This document shows, piece by piece, positions 17,073 through 26,544 of a DNA stretch of 64,000 bases; within the stretch, counting starts at the first letter, position 1; each line of letters begins with the position of its first letter. This DNA comes from Bacteroides zhangwenhongii (GTDB taxonomy: Bacteria > Bacteroidota > Bacteroidia > Bacteroidales > Bacteroidaceae), in assembly GCF_009193325.2 (NCBI RefSeq), contig NZ_CP059856.1:2914001-2978000 (forward strand), in the 5' to 3' direction. Made by a program: the position numbers and the translations under genes. The notes below the pieces were generated by a model, which worked only from the letters and a program-made list of their open reading frames with translations, ran no database searches and had not been told where the DNA came from.

Positions 17073-18227
17073 TTATTTCTTCTCAGGTAATGACACTGGC
17101 ACCCATACAGGCTCATTGTCGAATGTCAAATCGTATCCGCTGGCATAGTCTATCACCTTAGTACCTGCGCCTTCGTCGAACTTCCAGTAAGCAATCAGGC
17201 CGTCGGATGCTGGATCGACAAAGTAGAAGTGGTTCGGAGCCTTAATCTCTTCAGCGGTGAGCGCACGGTTCCAAATACGGGCTTCAGCAACGACTCCATC
17301 GAAATAGCGTTGAGCCTCGTAAGAATAACCTATCCAGAACACACGGCTACCGTCTTCTTCATTATGATGCTTGGCACCTAAATTAACAGAAGTTCGACCT
17401 ACGTAAGCTCTCGACAATTTTTCGACTCCATTGACATAAACCGTGACATAGCCACCATCGAACACTACTGCCAAATGATACCACACTCCACTTTCAAATT
17501 GCAGCTCTGAACTGGATACATTCGTAGTAGAAGCAATCTGTAACTGGTTGGAAGGTTCAGAATCGCCGAGACGCAACAAATAGTGGCTTTCGATACCCAT
17601 CAGCGTGCTGATGCCATTGGAGAAAGAATTGGCCTTAAACAGAATTTCCATCGTATTCTGACTCAAATTATTGAATTTAGGGTCATTATTAAAGTCTGGA
17701 TAAGCTCTGTTGCGATTCATGTTGGCCACCACATTGACAAGCGATGCCGCACGGAACACATAATAATAGGTTTTCGCACTCTGCAACACATCTACCCCTT
17801 CCACCGAGCGAATAGTAACAGGAAGCACATACACCTTGTTGATGTCAAGATTACCGATATTCACAAATGTAACAGGAAGTGACGTACTGGCTATCGACCC
17901 CGCATTGATGACCGTCGTGGTTTCTTCCATCGAATAAAACTCTTCAGGAAGAAGTTCCACGTCTTCTTCATAATAAGTGAGCTTATAAGTTTCCAAAAGT
18001 GCCGGATCGGGAGCGATAGTCACTTTAATTTCGTGATCTTCCGGCTTTGCGATAGCCACCGAGATATCAGAGACTTGGTTAGGCATTCCCGCTTTGAAAA
18101 GCACATCTTCCGTAAAGACAGAGGTGGAAATGAAAAGTTTGTTGTCGAAGTTCTCATCATTTTCTGTGCATCCGACCAAGGAAAAGGCAAGACTGAGAAC
18201 CCCAAATAATAATATATTTAGTTTCAT
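17073..18227 (-). CDS. Surface glycan-binding lipoprotein: DUF1735 plus LamG/concanavalin-like domain (BT3986-like)
   Basis: 384 aa. The signal ends in LVGC followed by TENDENFDN, typical of surface-exposed Bacteroides lipoproteins. Residues ~35-150 are a DUF1735 domain (ISVAIAKPEDHEIKVTI, YVLPVTIRSVEG), and ~170-380 a LamG/laminin-type jelly roll (MEILFKANSFSNGISTLMG, WYHLAVVFDGGYVTVYVNG, VAEARIWNRALTAEEI). LamG domains here bind rather than cut glycans. It is encoded between the GH18-like SGBP and the endoglycosidase in the susC operon and probably captures high-mannose glycans at the surface. It has a paralogue at 25346-26515. Confidence 0.88.
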   Translation of the reverse strand: MKLNILLFGVLSLAFSLVGCTENDENFDNKLFISTSVFTEDVLFKAGMPNQVSDISVAIAKPEDHEIKVTIAPDPALLETYKLTYYEEDVELLPEEFYSMEETTTVINAGSIASTSLPVTFVNIGNLDINKVYVLPVTIRSVEGVDVLQSAKTYYYVFRAASLVNVVANMNRNRAYPDFNNDPKFNNLSQNTMEILFKANSFSNGISTLMGIESHYLLRLGDSEPSNQLQIASTTNVSSSELQFESGVWYHLAVVFDGGYVTVYVNGVEKLSRAYVGRTSVNLGAKHHNEEDGSRVFWIGYSYEAQRYFDGVVAEARIWNRALTAEEIKAPNHFYFVDPASDGLIAYWKFDEGAGTKVIDYASGYDLTFDNEPVWVPVSLPEKK

Positions 18228-18238
18228 ATGATAGTAGA

Positions 18239-19324
18239 TTAATTTACGGTTGGATTCATTATGTTTATAGCCTCACGCGCATTAGGATATACGAACGTGA
18301 CGTTAAAGTAGTCCTGTTGAATGGCGTCAATTGAAATTCCCGCTTTCACATAGCCCGATACGGGAAGAATAGCCCAACGAGCCGCACCGATAACGGAGAG
18401 TGTGCCATCGCCAAATTCACCGGTAGCTATTCCGGCAGCATTTACGTACGGAGTACTTACCCCCATCACATAACGGTCGGTGGGAATACCATCCATATAC
18501 GACATCATAACAAGATAAGACATCTCGTCATAGTTTTTAGCACTGTGGGCGTTAATGATAATAAACTCGCAATCGGATAATATTTGCTTATCAATCACAT
18601 TCTGCGGACATCCCTTGAAAAGAATCGCTTTCCCGCAGGAAGCCTTCCATTCGTTCACTAAATCGAAGAAAGCTCCTTGTCGCATGGTTTCCGCCACAAC
18701 AGCTTCCTCGCCTATGATACTATTAAGATCGGTCCCCGTAAAGTTCAATTCGACTCCATCCAATCCAAGCGCATCACAAGCCGCTAATTGCTTAGCCGTC
18801 TCCGTTTTGCAAAAATCGATGAAACGGGCAGCAGGATCTACCACAACCTCTTCGTCTCCTTCCTCGCCGTCGCCCCCTTCTTCAGATTCTTCCGGAGCGG
18901 GGGTGTTGGCTTCTTCATCAAGAATCGCTTTCCAACGAGCCTCTATCGCATCGAAATCAATCAAGCCTACTACTTTCGTACCTTTTTTGTGAACTTCAGC
19001 TACTTCAGCCGCATTCATGGCATTCACTTCCAAGATATTGTTCAAACAAATGTAATCAATACTGTCCGGTAAATCGGTGAGATGCTCGTTGCGACAAGCT
19101 GGAGCAGTGCCCTTATTATCTATCGAAGCAATCGTTATCTTATGAACGGATTGTTTATATAATACTAAGTTCTCCAAGTACTTGGTATATAACTCAGGAT
19201 TCTGTTCCTGAATATTGGGTTGTTTGATATCTATACCTTCAATATCTGTCCAATCACTACATGCTCCTAATGTGAAGCTTGTCGCAAAGAACAATAAGGT
19301 TGCTATTTTAAATTTATTCTTCAT
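18239..19324 (-). CDS. Non-catalytic GH18-like lipoprotein, probable surface glycan-binding protein (BT3985-like)
   Basis: 361 aa with lipobox LGAC. The body has the fold signature of a GH18 TIM barrel, but the motif reads LDGVELNFTGTDLN: the catalytic Asp/Glu pair of DGxxxDxE is Asn and Thr. It therefore should bind rather than hydrolyse glycan, as for SGBPs of this locus. A low-complexity acidic insertion (EESEEGGDGEEGDEEVV, about residues 150-167) interrupts the barrel. It lies 12 bases after susD. A truncated paralogue is at 24397-25335. Confidence 0.85.
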   Translation of the reverse strand: MKNKFKIATLLFFATSFTLGACSDWTDIEGIDIKQPNIQEQNPELYTKYLENLVLYKQSVHKITIASIDNKGTAPACRNEHLTDLPDSIDYICLNNILEVNAMNAAEVAEVHKKGTKVVGLIDFDAIEARWKAILDEEANTPAPEESEEGGDGEEGDEEVVVDPAARFIDFCKTETAKQLAACDALGLDGVELNFTGTDLNSIIGEEAVVAETMRQGAFFDLVNEWKASCGKAILFKGCPQNVIDKQILSDCEFIIINAHSAKNYDEMSYLVMMSYMDGIPTDRYVMGVSTPYVNAAGIATGEFGDGTLSVIGAARWAILPVSGYVKAGISIDAIQQDYFNVTFVYPNAREAINIMNPTVN

Positions 19325-19336
19325 AATATTTAGATT

Positions 19337-20899
19337 TTATTCATTTGACAATCTAGGATTGCAGTCCCACCACATATGAGTCGACATTTTATCTCCTCCT
19401 GATAACGTACTGACGATTTGCTCTACATTTACTTTATTCGTATTATACTCTTGTTGCGGATATTTCAATCGACGGGCAAATTTGCCTTCAATAATTTCAT
19501 TGCTCCTGTTATTTGGGGTAGATAATAATCTAGGATAACCGGTTCTGCGGAAGTCCGCCCATCCTTCCAAACTTAATGGGAAATTGGCAATCCACTTTTG
19601 AGTAATGATACGTTCTAAATTAACTTCATTGTCAGTTCCAGACCATTGCACAGAAACTGCGCTTCCTGGCAATGTAGCAGTGTATGTACCTTTAGGATCT
19701 TTATAACTGCTAGGTGCTGTCGTTCCTTCCAGATAGCTTTCTACGTTACTTGCTCCATATTGGCCGAATGACAGACGAATACCTGTTTTATAATAGTTTT
19801 CCGGTGTATCTTTTGTATCCCATCCCAACAAAGCAGCTTCTGCTCTTAGGAACATAACTTCGGCAGCATTCATCCACATTAATGGGGCTGTAGCTGTAAC
19901 ATTCATACTTGAATACATTTTTGCGTCAACAGCAGTATGTGTATTGCCAATACGCAGCCCGTGATAACCATTAGTTATTGATGAGTCGGTAAATGTACTT
20001 TCTAATGCGTAAACTGAACGACGCGGATCTTCATAGGCATTCATGTATGTAAGTAAGTCAGCACCTATCCTGGAATCTCCCCAGCCGAATATTGTATAAA
20101 ATGGATTAAGAGAAACTTTCATAAATGCATTGTCATCATTATTTTCCATTACACCGACCTGCCCATTTTCCGTACTGATAGCTTCTTTTACCATTTGTTC
20201 TGCCAATGTAGCATCCGCATAGCGAATACGTATAGCCATACGCAGTTTTAGTGAATTGGCAAACTTTATCCACTTTTCAACCTTACCACCAAAGACTTGA
20301 TCTGCATTCGGAGAAAAGTCATTTGTACGGTTGGCGGTCAAAGTAGTGATGGCATCAGATAATTCCTGAAACATTTTGGTATAAACATCCTTTTGTGTGT
20401 CAAAGGGAGCTGTCAGTTTACCATCCTGTCCTACTTGTGAATAAGGGATGGGACCATATACATCAGTAACACGTACAATGGCAGTCACTTTTAGAATCTC
20501 TGCTACTGCCAACGGAATAGGATCAGTAGTCGCCTTTTTAACTTCAGCAAGGTTAGAGTAAATCTCAGGCATGATATCCAGATATACTTTCCCATTCCAA
20601 TCTTCTGATTGATTAAAATACGAGAACGAATTTCCCCATGTTTTTGAGTCTGCCATATAGCCGCTAAAGACACCACCCAGCAAACATTCGGAGAATTGCG
20701 CAAGATGTTCTCCTACAGGCACAATCACACTTTGCATACCTACAAGTGCTGCTCCCAATTTGTGTGCATCCCGCTCCATTTCATCATCGGTCACTTCATA
20801 TGGGTTTTTGTTGTAATCCATATAATTGTCCGTACAGGAAGTGATTGAGGTTATAGCCAATCCCCCTAACAGAAATAATTTTATAATTGATTTATTCAT
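19337..20899 (-). CDS. SusD-like glycan-binding lipoprotein
   Basis: 520 aa with the lipoprotein signal LAITSITSC (Cys22). SusD/RagB features are the TPR-like helical scaffold and conserved phrases such as ILKVTAIVRVTDVYGPIPYSQ, the FANSLKLRMAIRIRYAD helix, MWMNAAEVMFLRAEAALLGW and the C-terminal RRTGYPRLL block; it fits the SusD-like_2 subgroup. SusD forms the lid over the SusC channel at the outer membrane and hands oligosaccharide to it. It lies 19 bases downstream of susC, the invariant pairing. Confidence 0.95.
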   Translation of the reverse strand: MNKSIIKLFLLGGLAITSITSCTDNYMDYNKNPYEVTDDEMERDAHKLGAALVGMQSVIVPVGEHLAQFSECLLGGVFSGYMADSKTWGNSFSYFNQSEDWNGKVYLDIMPEIYSNLAEVKKATTDPIPLAVAEILKVTAIVRVTDVYGPIPYSQVGQDGKLTAPFDTQKDVYTKMFQELSDAITTLTANRTNDFSPNADQVFGGKVEKWIKFANSLKLRMAIRIRYADATLAEQMVKEAISTENGQVGVMENNDDNAFMKVSLNPFYTIFGWGDSRIGADLLTYMNAYEDPRRSVYALESTFTDSSITNGYHGLRIGNTHTAVDAKMYSSMNVTATAPLMWMNAAEVMFLRAEAALLGWDTKDTPENYYKTGIRLSFGQYGASNVESYLEGTTAPSSYKDPKGTYTATLPGSAVSVQWSGTDNEVNLERIITQKWIANFPLSLEGWADFRRTGYPRLLSTPNNRSNEIIEGKFARRLKYPQQEYNTNKVNVEQIVSTLSGGDKMSTHMWWDCNPRLSNE

Positions 20900-20918
20900 T
20901 GTATTTTAGTAAAAGAGG

Positions 20919-23900
20919 TTAAAACTTGAATCGAACATTGAATCCTAAACTACGTGCACTGGGAGTCATGAAGTTATCAATCCCTTGGTAATAGTTACCG
21001 GTAGTTGCAACAGCCTCCGGATCAAATGGTGCTTTACAATATAGCATCCAAAGATTACGTCCCACCAATGATACTGTGATATCAGCAATTCCCCATAATT
21101 TATTCTTGGGAATAGTGTATCCGATAGAAGCTTCCTGCAAACGTACATTAGTGGCACTGTATGTATAATATTGAGGAATACCGTTCTGTGCCCCGACAAC
21201 TGAGTACCATTTTTGTGCATTAACTACATCACCGCCATTCACGACAACTCCACCGAGATCACGCGCAACTGCCGATGCCTCAGATACTCCGTAATAATCA
21301 AGATAAGATTGAGTTGCTGAATAAACAATACCTCCAAAACGTGCTGAAAGCATAAAGCCGAAATTTAGATTCTTCCATTTGAAATCGTTACGCCATGATA
21401 GATTACATTTAGGGAATACACTGCCTAGCTTAATATCTTCTGATGCTACACTGGCAACTTCTCCTTTCTCATTCACGTATATGTTACCATTACTATCACG
21501 TTGCAAATCTTTAATGGAGTAAAGGTCTCCTAAACTACCACCTTTTTTCAAAACGAATTTTGCATCTGCCAAACCGCCGACTTCCAAGCGGTCCAATGTG
21601 ATTATGGCTCCAGTTTCCGGATGCTTGTAATTTTCCATCAACTCAAGTATCTCGTTTTTATTTGCGCTGAAAGTAACGGTAGAACCCCATCTGAATTTTC
21701 CATTCCAGTCGTTATCGTATCCTAAAGATAATTCGATACCTTTATTACGCACACTACCTGTTTGTACATAAATTGTAGAATATTGAGAAGACACTGAGAT
21801 GTTTGGTTCGAATGTTTGGTTATATGTCTTAGTTGTGTACAATCCTAAGTCGAAGTTGAAATGGTCAAGGAAACGTGCGGTAATACCAATTTCCCATGAA
21901 TTAGTCTTTTCCGGTTTCAATTCATACATCGGGTAATGAGTCTTAACTGCCCATTTTTGTGCTTTCTGATCCCATTCGTATGTTGGATTTGCCAAGAAAC
22001 GTGGGAAAGGAAGACCTACAGAGGCATAGGAGGCTCTTAGTTTCAAGAATGAAATCTGTTTAGGCATAGGCAACAGTTCTGATAGTATCACCGAACCACC
22101 AATAGAAGGATAGAAGAAAGCGCTTTTTACAGAATTCGGTCCTGCCAATTGTGAAGGCCAATCTGTACGCCCTGTCAATGTTAAATAATAGATACTTTTA
22201 TATCCTAATTCTACACTGGCGAAAATAGATTGTGTCTGTTCGCGATAGCCGGACTGTGAGCGTTTAGTTTTATCATTATCCAGGTGGAAAACATTGAATA
22301 CATTAGCAATACCTTTTGTATCACTGATAGGGCCTTCATTACTAAATACGTCTTGTTGCATATCCGAATAAGATGCACCAAGATTAGCTTGCAAACTTAA
22401 TACCTCTTTAAATGTTTTGTTAATGTTGACCATAAAGTCTGCATAAGTTTGCTTATCATTAGTTTGGTTAATACCATAAAGACCGTTCTTTGAATTTTCT
22501 ACCAAAATCTCGTTACTGGTTGCATATAATTTACGAGTATATTTGGAATCTGAATTGTCAACACGTACACGTCCTGAAACGCTTAACCAATCCAATATCT
22601 TGTAATTTAACGCTGCACTTAGCATGTAACGATCTTTATCCGTTTCGCGTAAGTTACGATAAGCAATCCAATAAGGGTTTTGCCCGGTTAAGCCGGAAAA
22701 ATCTTGTGGCCAATATTGAGTATAGATTTTACGTGTGGTATCATAACGTTCGTACATCTTAATATCATTCCAATCATCACCACGAGGGAATAAGTAGGCA
22801 GTGACAAGAGGATTGGAGTAGGTTCCCTGATTAACCATATTACGATCGTTCTGCTTGACGTAATTAGCGCTTACATCCAAAGTCATTTTATCTTTCAGGA
22901 AAGAAGTTGTATTGCGGAATGTAAAATTATAACGATTGTAATCGTTGTTGGGTACCATGCCGTCTGAGTTTATCGCACTTGCAGAAAAGTAAGTTTGATT
23001 GCGCTCAGTTCCTGTAGAAAGAGCAACAGTTTCGGTTGTAACAACCCCTGTTTGTAAGAAATCATCTACGGGAGAATATCCCATATAATTCGCAGAATTC
23101 AATTTATGTCCCCAACTTTTTTCTACCGAAGAAGTATTGGACAGTAAATCTCCCGTGCCGTAGCGGTTCTGAAACTCCGGCATTCTGAAAGGACGAAGAA
23201 ATTCTGTATTTTGACTTACAGTTAATTGCAAACGTCCTTCTTTTCCTTTTTTAGTCGTGATAACAATAGCTCCATTGGCAGCATGGCTTCCATATAGTGC
23301 AGCTGCAGCAGCACCTGTTAATACTGACATTGATTCGATATCTTCCGGATTAATATCAGCAATAGCTTCTGTTGTTCCTTTAGAGTCATTTTCTTGACCA
23401 CCTTCACTTCCTAAGTTAAACATGGGAACACCATCAATGACATATAATGCATTACTGGATTGATTGATGGCTTTTGTTCCACGCATCACAACCTTACTTG
23501 CACCACCAACACCAGAAGATGAACTATTGATAGTGACACCTGCTACTTTACCAGATAAAGCATTAATAAAGTTGGCATCTTTATTGGTGAGAAGTTCATC
23601 ACTTTTTACTTCTTGTACATTATAACTCAAAGCTTTAGTTGCTCGTTTAATACCTAAAGCGGTGACAACAACTTCATCGATTACTTGTGTGTCATCCATT
23701 AATGTTATATTCAATGAAGTCTGACCGTGTAATGGAACTTCTTGAGTTTTGTACCCGATATAGGAATATACAATAATAGGATTGTTGCTCTTTGTAGTAA
23801 CTTTGTAATTACCGTCCAAGTCGGTGATTGCACCGTCAGTTGTACCTTTTACCAAAATGCTGACACCAATCAACGGCTCTCCTTTTGAATCTAAAACCTG

Positions 23901-24269
23901 CCCTGTTATGGTGCGTTCTTTTCCTACTTGTTGTTGATTAGAATTGAGATCTCCTTTTTCTGATAAATAAATTATATTATCATCTATCTTATAAGTGACA
24001 TCCTTATTATTTAAAAGCTTGCTCAGAACTTGTTCTAATGAAGCGTCTTTTACCTTGAGAGGATCAACAGTGATAGTTGATAGTTTGTCATTGTAGAAAA
24101 ACTGATACTTGGACTGAGACTGAATTTGTTTGATTACAGCTCCTAGGGTGGTACGGGGAGTTGATAAGGTCAGCTGTGCAGTAGCCCATTGTAAAGGAAC
24201 TGCCATAAACAGGAGAATCAATAAAGTCCGAAATAGCTTTAGCTTTCGAAGCGGATGTTTGCTTTCCAT
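20919..24269 (-). CDS. SusC-like TonB-dependent transporter with STN domain
   Basis: 1116 aa, full length. After a signal peptide (ending AVPLQWATA) comes an STN domain at about residues 35-105 (TLGAVIKQIQSQSKYQFFYNDKL), then a carboxypeptidase-like domain (GQVLDSKGEPLIGVSILVKGT), the plug (IDEVVVTALGIKR, GVGGASKVVMRGT, VIDGVP) and a 22-stranded barrel ending in F-K-F. It imports oligomannose into the periplasm with energy from TonB. The STN domain means it also signals to the FecR anti-sigma at 7425-8432. It is the first gene of the minus-strand operon. Confidence 0.96.
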   Translation of the reverse strand: MESKHPLRKLKLFRTLLILLFMAVPLQWATAQLTLSTPRTTLGAVIKQIQSQSKYQFFYNDKLSTITVDPLKVKDASLEQVLSKLLNNKDVTYKIDDNIIYLSEKGDLNSNQQQVGKERTITGQVLDSKGEPLIGVSILVKGTTDGAITDLDGNYKVTTKSNNPIIVYSYIGYKTQEVPLHGQTSLNITLMDDTQVIDEVVVTALGIKRATKALSYNVQEVKSDELLTNKDANFINALSGKVAGVTINSSSSGVGGASKVVMRGTKAINQSSNALYVIDGVPMFNLGSEGGQENDSKGTTEAIADINPEDIESMSVLTGAAAAALYGSHAANGAIVITTKKGKEGRLQLTVSQNTEFLRPFRMPEFQNRYGTGDLLSNTSSVEKSWGHKLNSANYMGYSPVDDFLQTGVVTTETVALSTGTERNQTYFSASAINSDGMVPNNDYNRYNFTFRNTTSFLKDKMTLDVSANYVKQNDRNMVNQGTYSNPLVTAYLFPRGDDWNDIKMYERYDTTRKIYTQYWPQDFSGLTGQNPYWIAYRNLRETDKDRYMLSAALNYKILDWLSVSGRVRVDNSDSKYTRKLYATSNEILVENSKNGLYGINQTNDKQTYADFMVNINKTFKEVLSLQANLGASYSDMQQDVFSNEGPISDTKGIANVFNVFHLDNDKTKRSQSGYREQTQSIFASVELGYKSIYYLTLTGRTDWPSQLAGPNSVKSAFFYPSIGGSVILSELLPMPKQISFLKLRASYASVGLPFPRFLANPTYEWDQKAQKWAVKTHYPMYELKPEKTNSWEIGITARFLDHFNFDLGLYTTKTYNQTFEPNISVSSQYSTIYVQTGSVRNKGIELSLGYDNDWNGKFRWGSTVTFSANKNEILELMENYKHPETGAIITLDRLEVGGLADAKFVLKKGGSLGDLYSIKDLQRDSNGNIYVNEKGEVASVASEDIKLGSVFPKCNLSWRNDFKWKNLNFGFMLSARFGGIVYSATQSYLDYYGVSEASAVARDLGGVVVNGGDVVNAQKWYSVVGAQNGIPQYYTYSATNVRLQEASIGYTIPKNKLWGIADITVSLVGRNLWMLYCKAPFDPEAVATTGNYYQGIDNFMTPSARSLGFNVRFKF

Positions 24270-24396
24270 ACATTTAATTTAATGGTTATACTTTTATTAA
24301 ACTCTACAAAGAAGAGTGTCGACTGTCTCTCCTTCTGTTAATAAAACAATGCTAATATAATAAACACTTAGTCTTATTTCTCATTTTTTTTAGAAA
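24270..24396. promoter_or_regulatory. Divergent intergenic region between susC and the second GH18 cassette
   Basis: 127 AT-rich bases separate the susC start (minus strand) from the truncated GH18-like gene (plus strand). The ECF-dependent susC promoter should lie here. No confident consensus could be picked by eye. Confidence 0.4.
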
Positions 24397-25335
24397 AATG
24401 AAAAATATCAGAAATCTTCTAGGGCTTTAGAGGCTTTTCTTACCAAGTACTTGGAGAACTTATGCGAATATAAAAAGAACCAGGAACACAAGCTAGTATA
24501 CGCTTGGTTTGACAATAGTGAAAAGGCTCCTTATAATCGTGGGCAACACATGAGCGACTTACCCGACAGTATTGACATTGTTATATTAACTCATTCGGAA
24601 GAGTTAGTACCTTTCGAAAGAGAAGAAATAAAGATTTTAAAAGATAAAGGGACAAAAGTAGCTTATGCGGTTAGTTATGATGATATCAAAGCTAAATATG
24701 ACGAAGAACAGATAACGGCTTCCCAAATACAAATGAAAGAAAACTCAGAAAATACATTTGACGGCTTTCTAAGAGAAGAAGTAAAAAAGCAACTGGCATA
24801 TTCGGAAGCTTTCGATGGAGTCATCATCAAATTCAATGGGAAAAACCCAAAATACATGACAGATGAGGATAGAGTATCCTACGAAGCAACTCAAGAAGTA
24901 TTCTTTAATACAATATCTGAATGGGAAAAAGAAAACAAAAACAAATTTCTTTCTTTTCAAGGAAAGCCACAGAATATAATAAAGAAAGGGCAGTTGAGTC
25001 GTTTTCTCCACATTATAATAGAATTCTATCAAGTAACCGATGTGAATAAATTCTCTCTTACTATTCAGGATTGCCTAGAGCCGGGAGTACCTACTGACCG
25101 TTTTATAATGGCAGTTTCCACCCCTTCTTTAGATTCCTCTGATACAACAACCGGTTATCTGGGAAAAGAGCTAGCTACCATTGAAACGGCTTACTGGATT
25201 ACATCTATTTCTTCGGAATATAATAAATCCGGTATCGCAATTGATAATGTTCAGAATGATTATTATCAAACAAACGGTACTTACCGTAATGTAAAAGAGG
25301 TTATTAATATTATGAACCCAGCCCCCATCAAATAA
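24397..25335 (+). pseudogene. N-terminally truncated GH18-like binding protein, paralogue of 18239-19324
   Basis: The frame is open from just after a TAG at 24391-24393, with the first usable start a TTG at 24451. It aligns with the neighbour from TKYLENL onward (both read T-K-Y-L-E-N-L, then DLPDSID, then the closing NVKEVINIMNP), but the first ~45 residues with the lipoprotein signal are gone. In the +1 frame, an ATG at 24398 starts MKNIRNLLGL and then stops, which looks like the remains of the old signal peptide. The catalytic motif is DGVIIKFNG, so it would be non-catalytic. Without a signal, the product could not reach the surface; probably a decayed gene. Confidence 0.7.
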
Positions 25336-25345
25336 CTCAACTATC

Positions 25346-26515
25346 ATGAAACTACAAAAATCATACAGTATTATATTGGGACTACTGATCAGTGTATTCA
25401 CAGGATGTAACGATGACACAGAGAATTTTTCCAACAATATCTTCATGAGTTCCACTACTCCCGAGAATATCTTGGTAAAATCCAATATAGAGTCCGATGA
25501 ACGGACTTTTCAGGTAGAAATAGCAAAGCCGGAAGCTACGGATGTAGAATTCACTATTAAAGTGGATCCTTCATTAATCTCTACGTACAAAGCGATTTAC
25601 TATACAAATGATGTAGAAGAACTACCGGAGAAACATTACTCTCTTTCTACTACAACGGGAAAGATTCAGGCCGGTAGCGTTATTTCAGCTCCAATTACCG
25701 TATCTTTTACAGAAATCAATCAACTGAATATTGATAAAGTATACATACTTCCTATCACAGTAAATAGTGCTAGTATCAATATTCTCGCATCATCACGTAC
25801 ATTCTATTATGTATTTAAAGGGGCTTCACTTATCAACAAGGTGGCAAATATCAAAGAGAATAACATCTATGTAGACTGGAAAAATCCAGAAGTTGTTAAT
25901 AACCTCAATACATTAACAGCAGAAGCTCTGATCCGTCCTCACAGTTTCAACAATGCGATTAGTACGTTGATGGGTATTGAAGGGAAATTCTTATTCCGCT
26001 TCGGTGATAATGATGTACCTAAAAACCATTTGCAGATTGCAGGAACTTCGTCGCAGACCAATATTCATATCGAAAGAGATGTGCCATTAGAAGAGTGGTT
26101 ACATATCGCTATTACCTATGACGCAAGTGCAAAAAATTTAAAAGCTTACTACAATGGAGAATTAGTAACCGATAGCCGAATGGATATTGGTGCTATTGAT
26201 TGGGGCATTCCTCACTCCGACGAATCTAACGGTAAACCACGCTGTTTCTGGATAGGCTATTCATATAATAATGAACGATGGTTAGACGCAGATATTGCTG
26301 AAGTACGAATTTGGAACCGCGTATTAAGTGAAGAGGAAATTAATGCACAGGATCATGCATATGATGTAGATCCTAATTCTAAAGGATTAGTGGCCTACTG
26401 GAAACTAAATGATGGTATTGACGAGATAAAAGATTATTCCGTAAATGGTAATAATGCAACTCCCTCTTCAAAATTAACCTGGGTAGACGTTTCTCTTCCC
26501 GCTAAAGAGGATTAA
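25346..26515 (+). CDS. DUF1735 plus LamG-like lipoprotein, paralogue of 17073-18227
   Basis: 389 aa with a lipoprotein signal (ISVFTGCNDD). The N-terminal DUF1735 domain (VEIAKPEATDVEFTIKVDPS, KVYILPITVNSAS) is followed by a LamG domain (AEALIRPHSFNNAISTLMG, WLHIAITYDASAKNLKAYYNGE, IAEVRIWNRVLSEEEINAQ). It matches the SGBP of the main operon along its whole length, so both arose by duplication. It starts 10 bases after the truncated GH18-like gene. The probable role is glycan capture at the cell surface; ligand may differ from that of its paralogue. Confidence 0.85.
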   Translation: MKLQKSYSIILGLLISVFTGCNDDTENFSNNIFMSSTTPENILVKSNIESDERTFQVEIAKPEATDVEFTIKVDPSLISTYKAIYYTNDVEELPEKHYSLSTTTGKIQAGSVISAPITVSFTEINQLNIDKVYILPITVNSASINILASSRTFYYVFKGASLINKVANIKENNIYVDWKNPEVVNNLNTLTAEALIRPHSFNNAISTLMGIEGKFLFRFGDNDVPKNHLQIAGTSSQTNIHIERDVPLEEWLHIAITYDASAKNLKAYYNGELVTDSRMDIGAIDWGIPHSDESNGKPRCFWIGYSYNNERWLDADIAEVRIWNRVLSEEEINAQDHAYDVDPNSKGLVAYWKLNDGIDEIKDYSVNGNNATPSSKLTWVDVSLPAKED

Positions 26516-26544
26516 TTATCAACAATTTTAATTAGAATTAAGTT

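Noticed and set aside
16064..17161. 365-codon plus-strand frame over the GH18 gene
   Set aside because: It lies wholly antisense to the endoglycosidase, has no family similarity and reflects the codon bias of the real gene.
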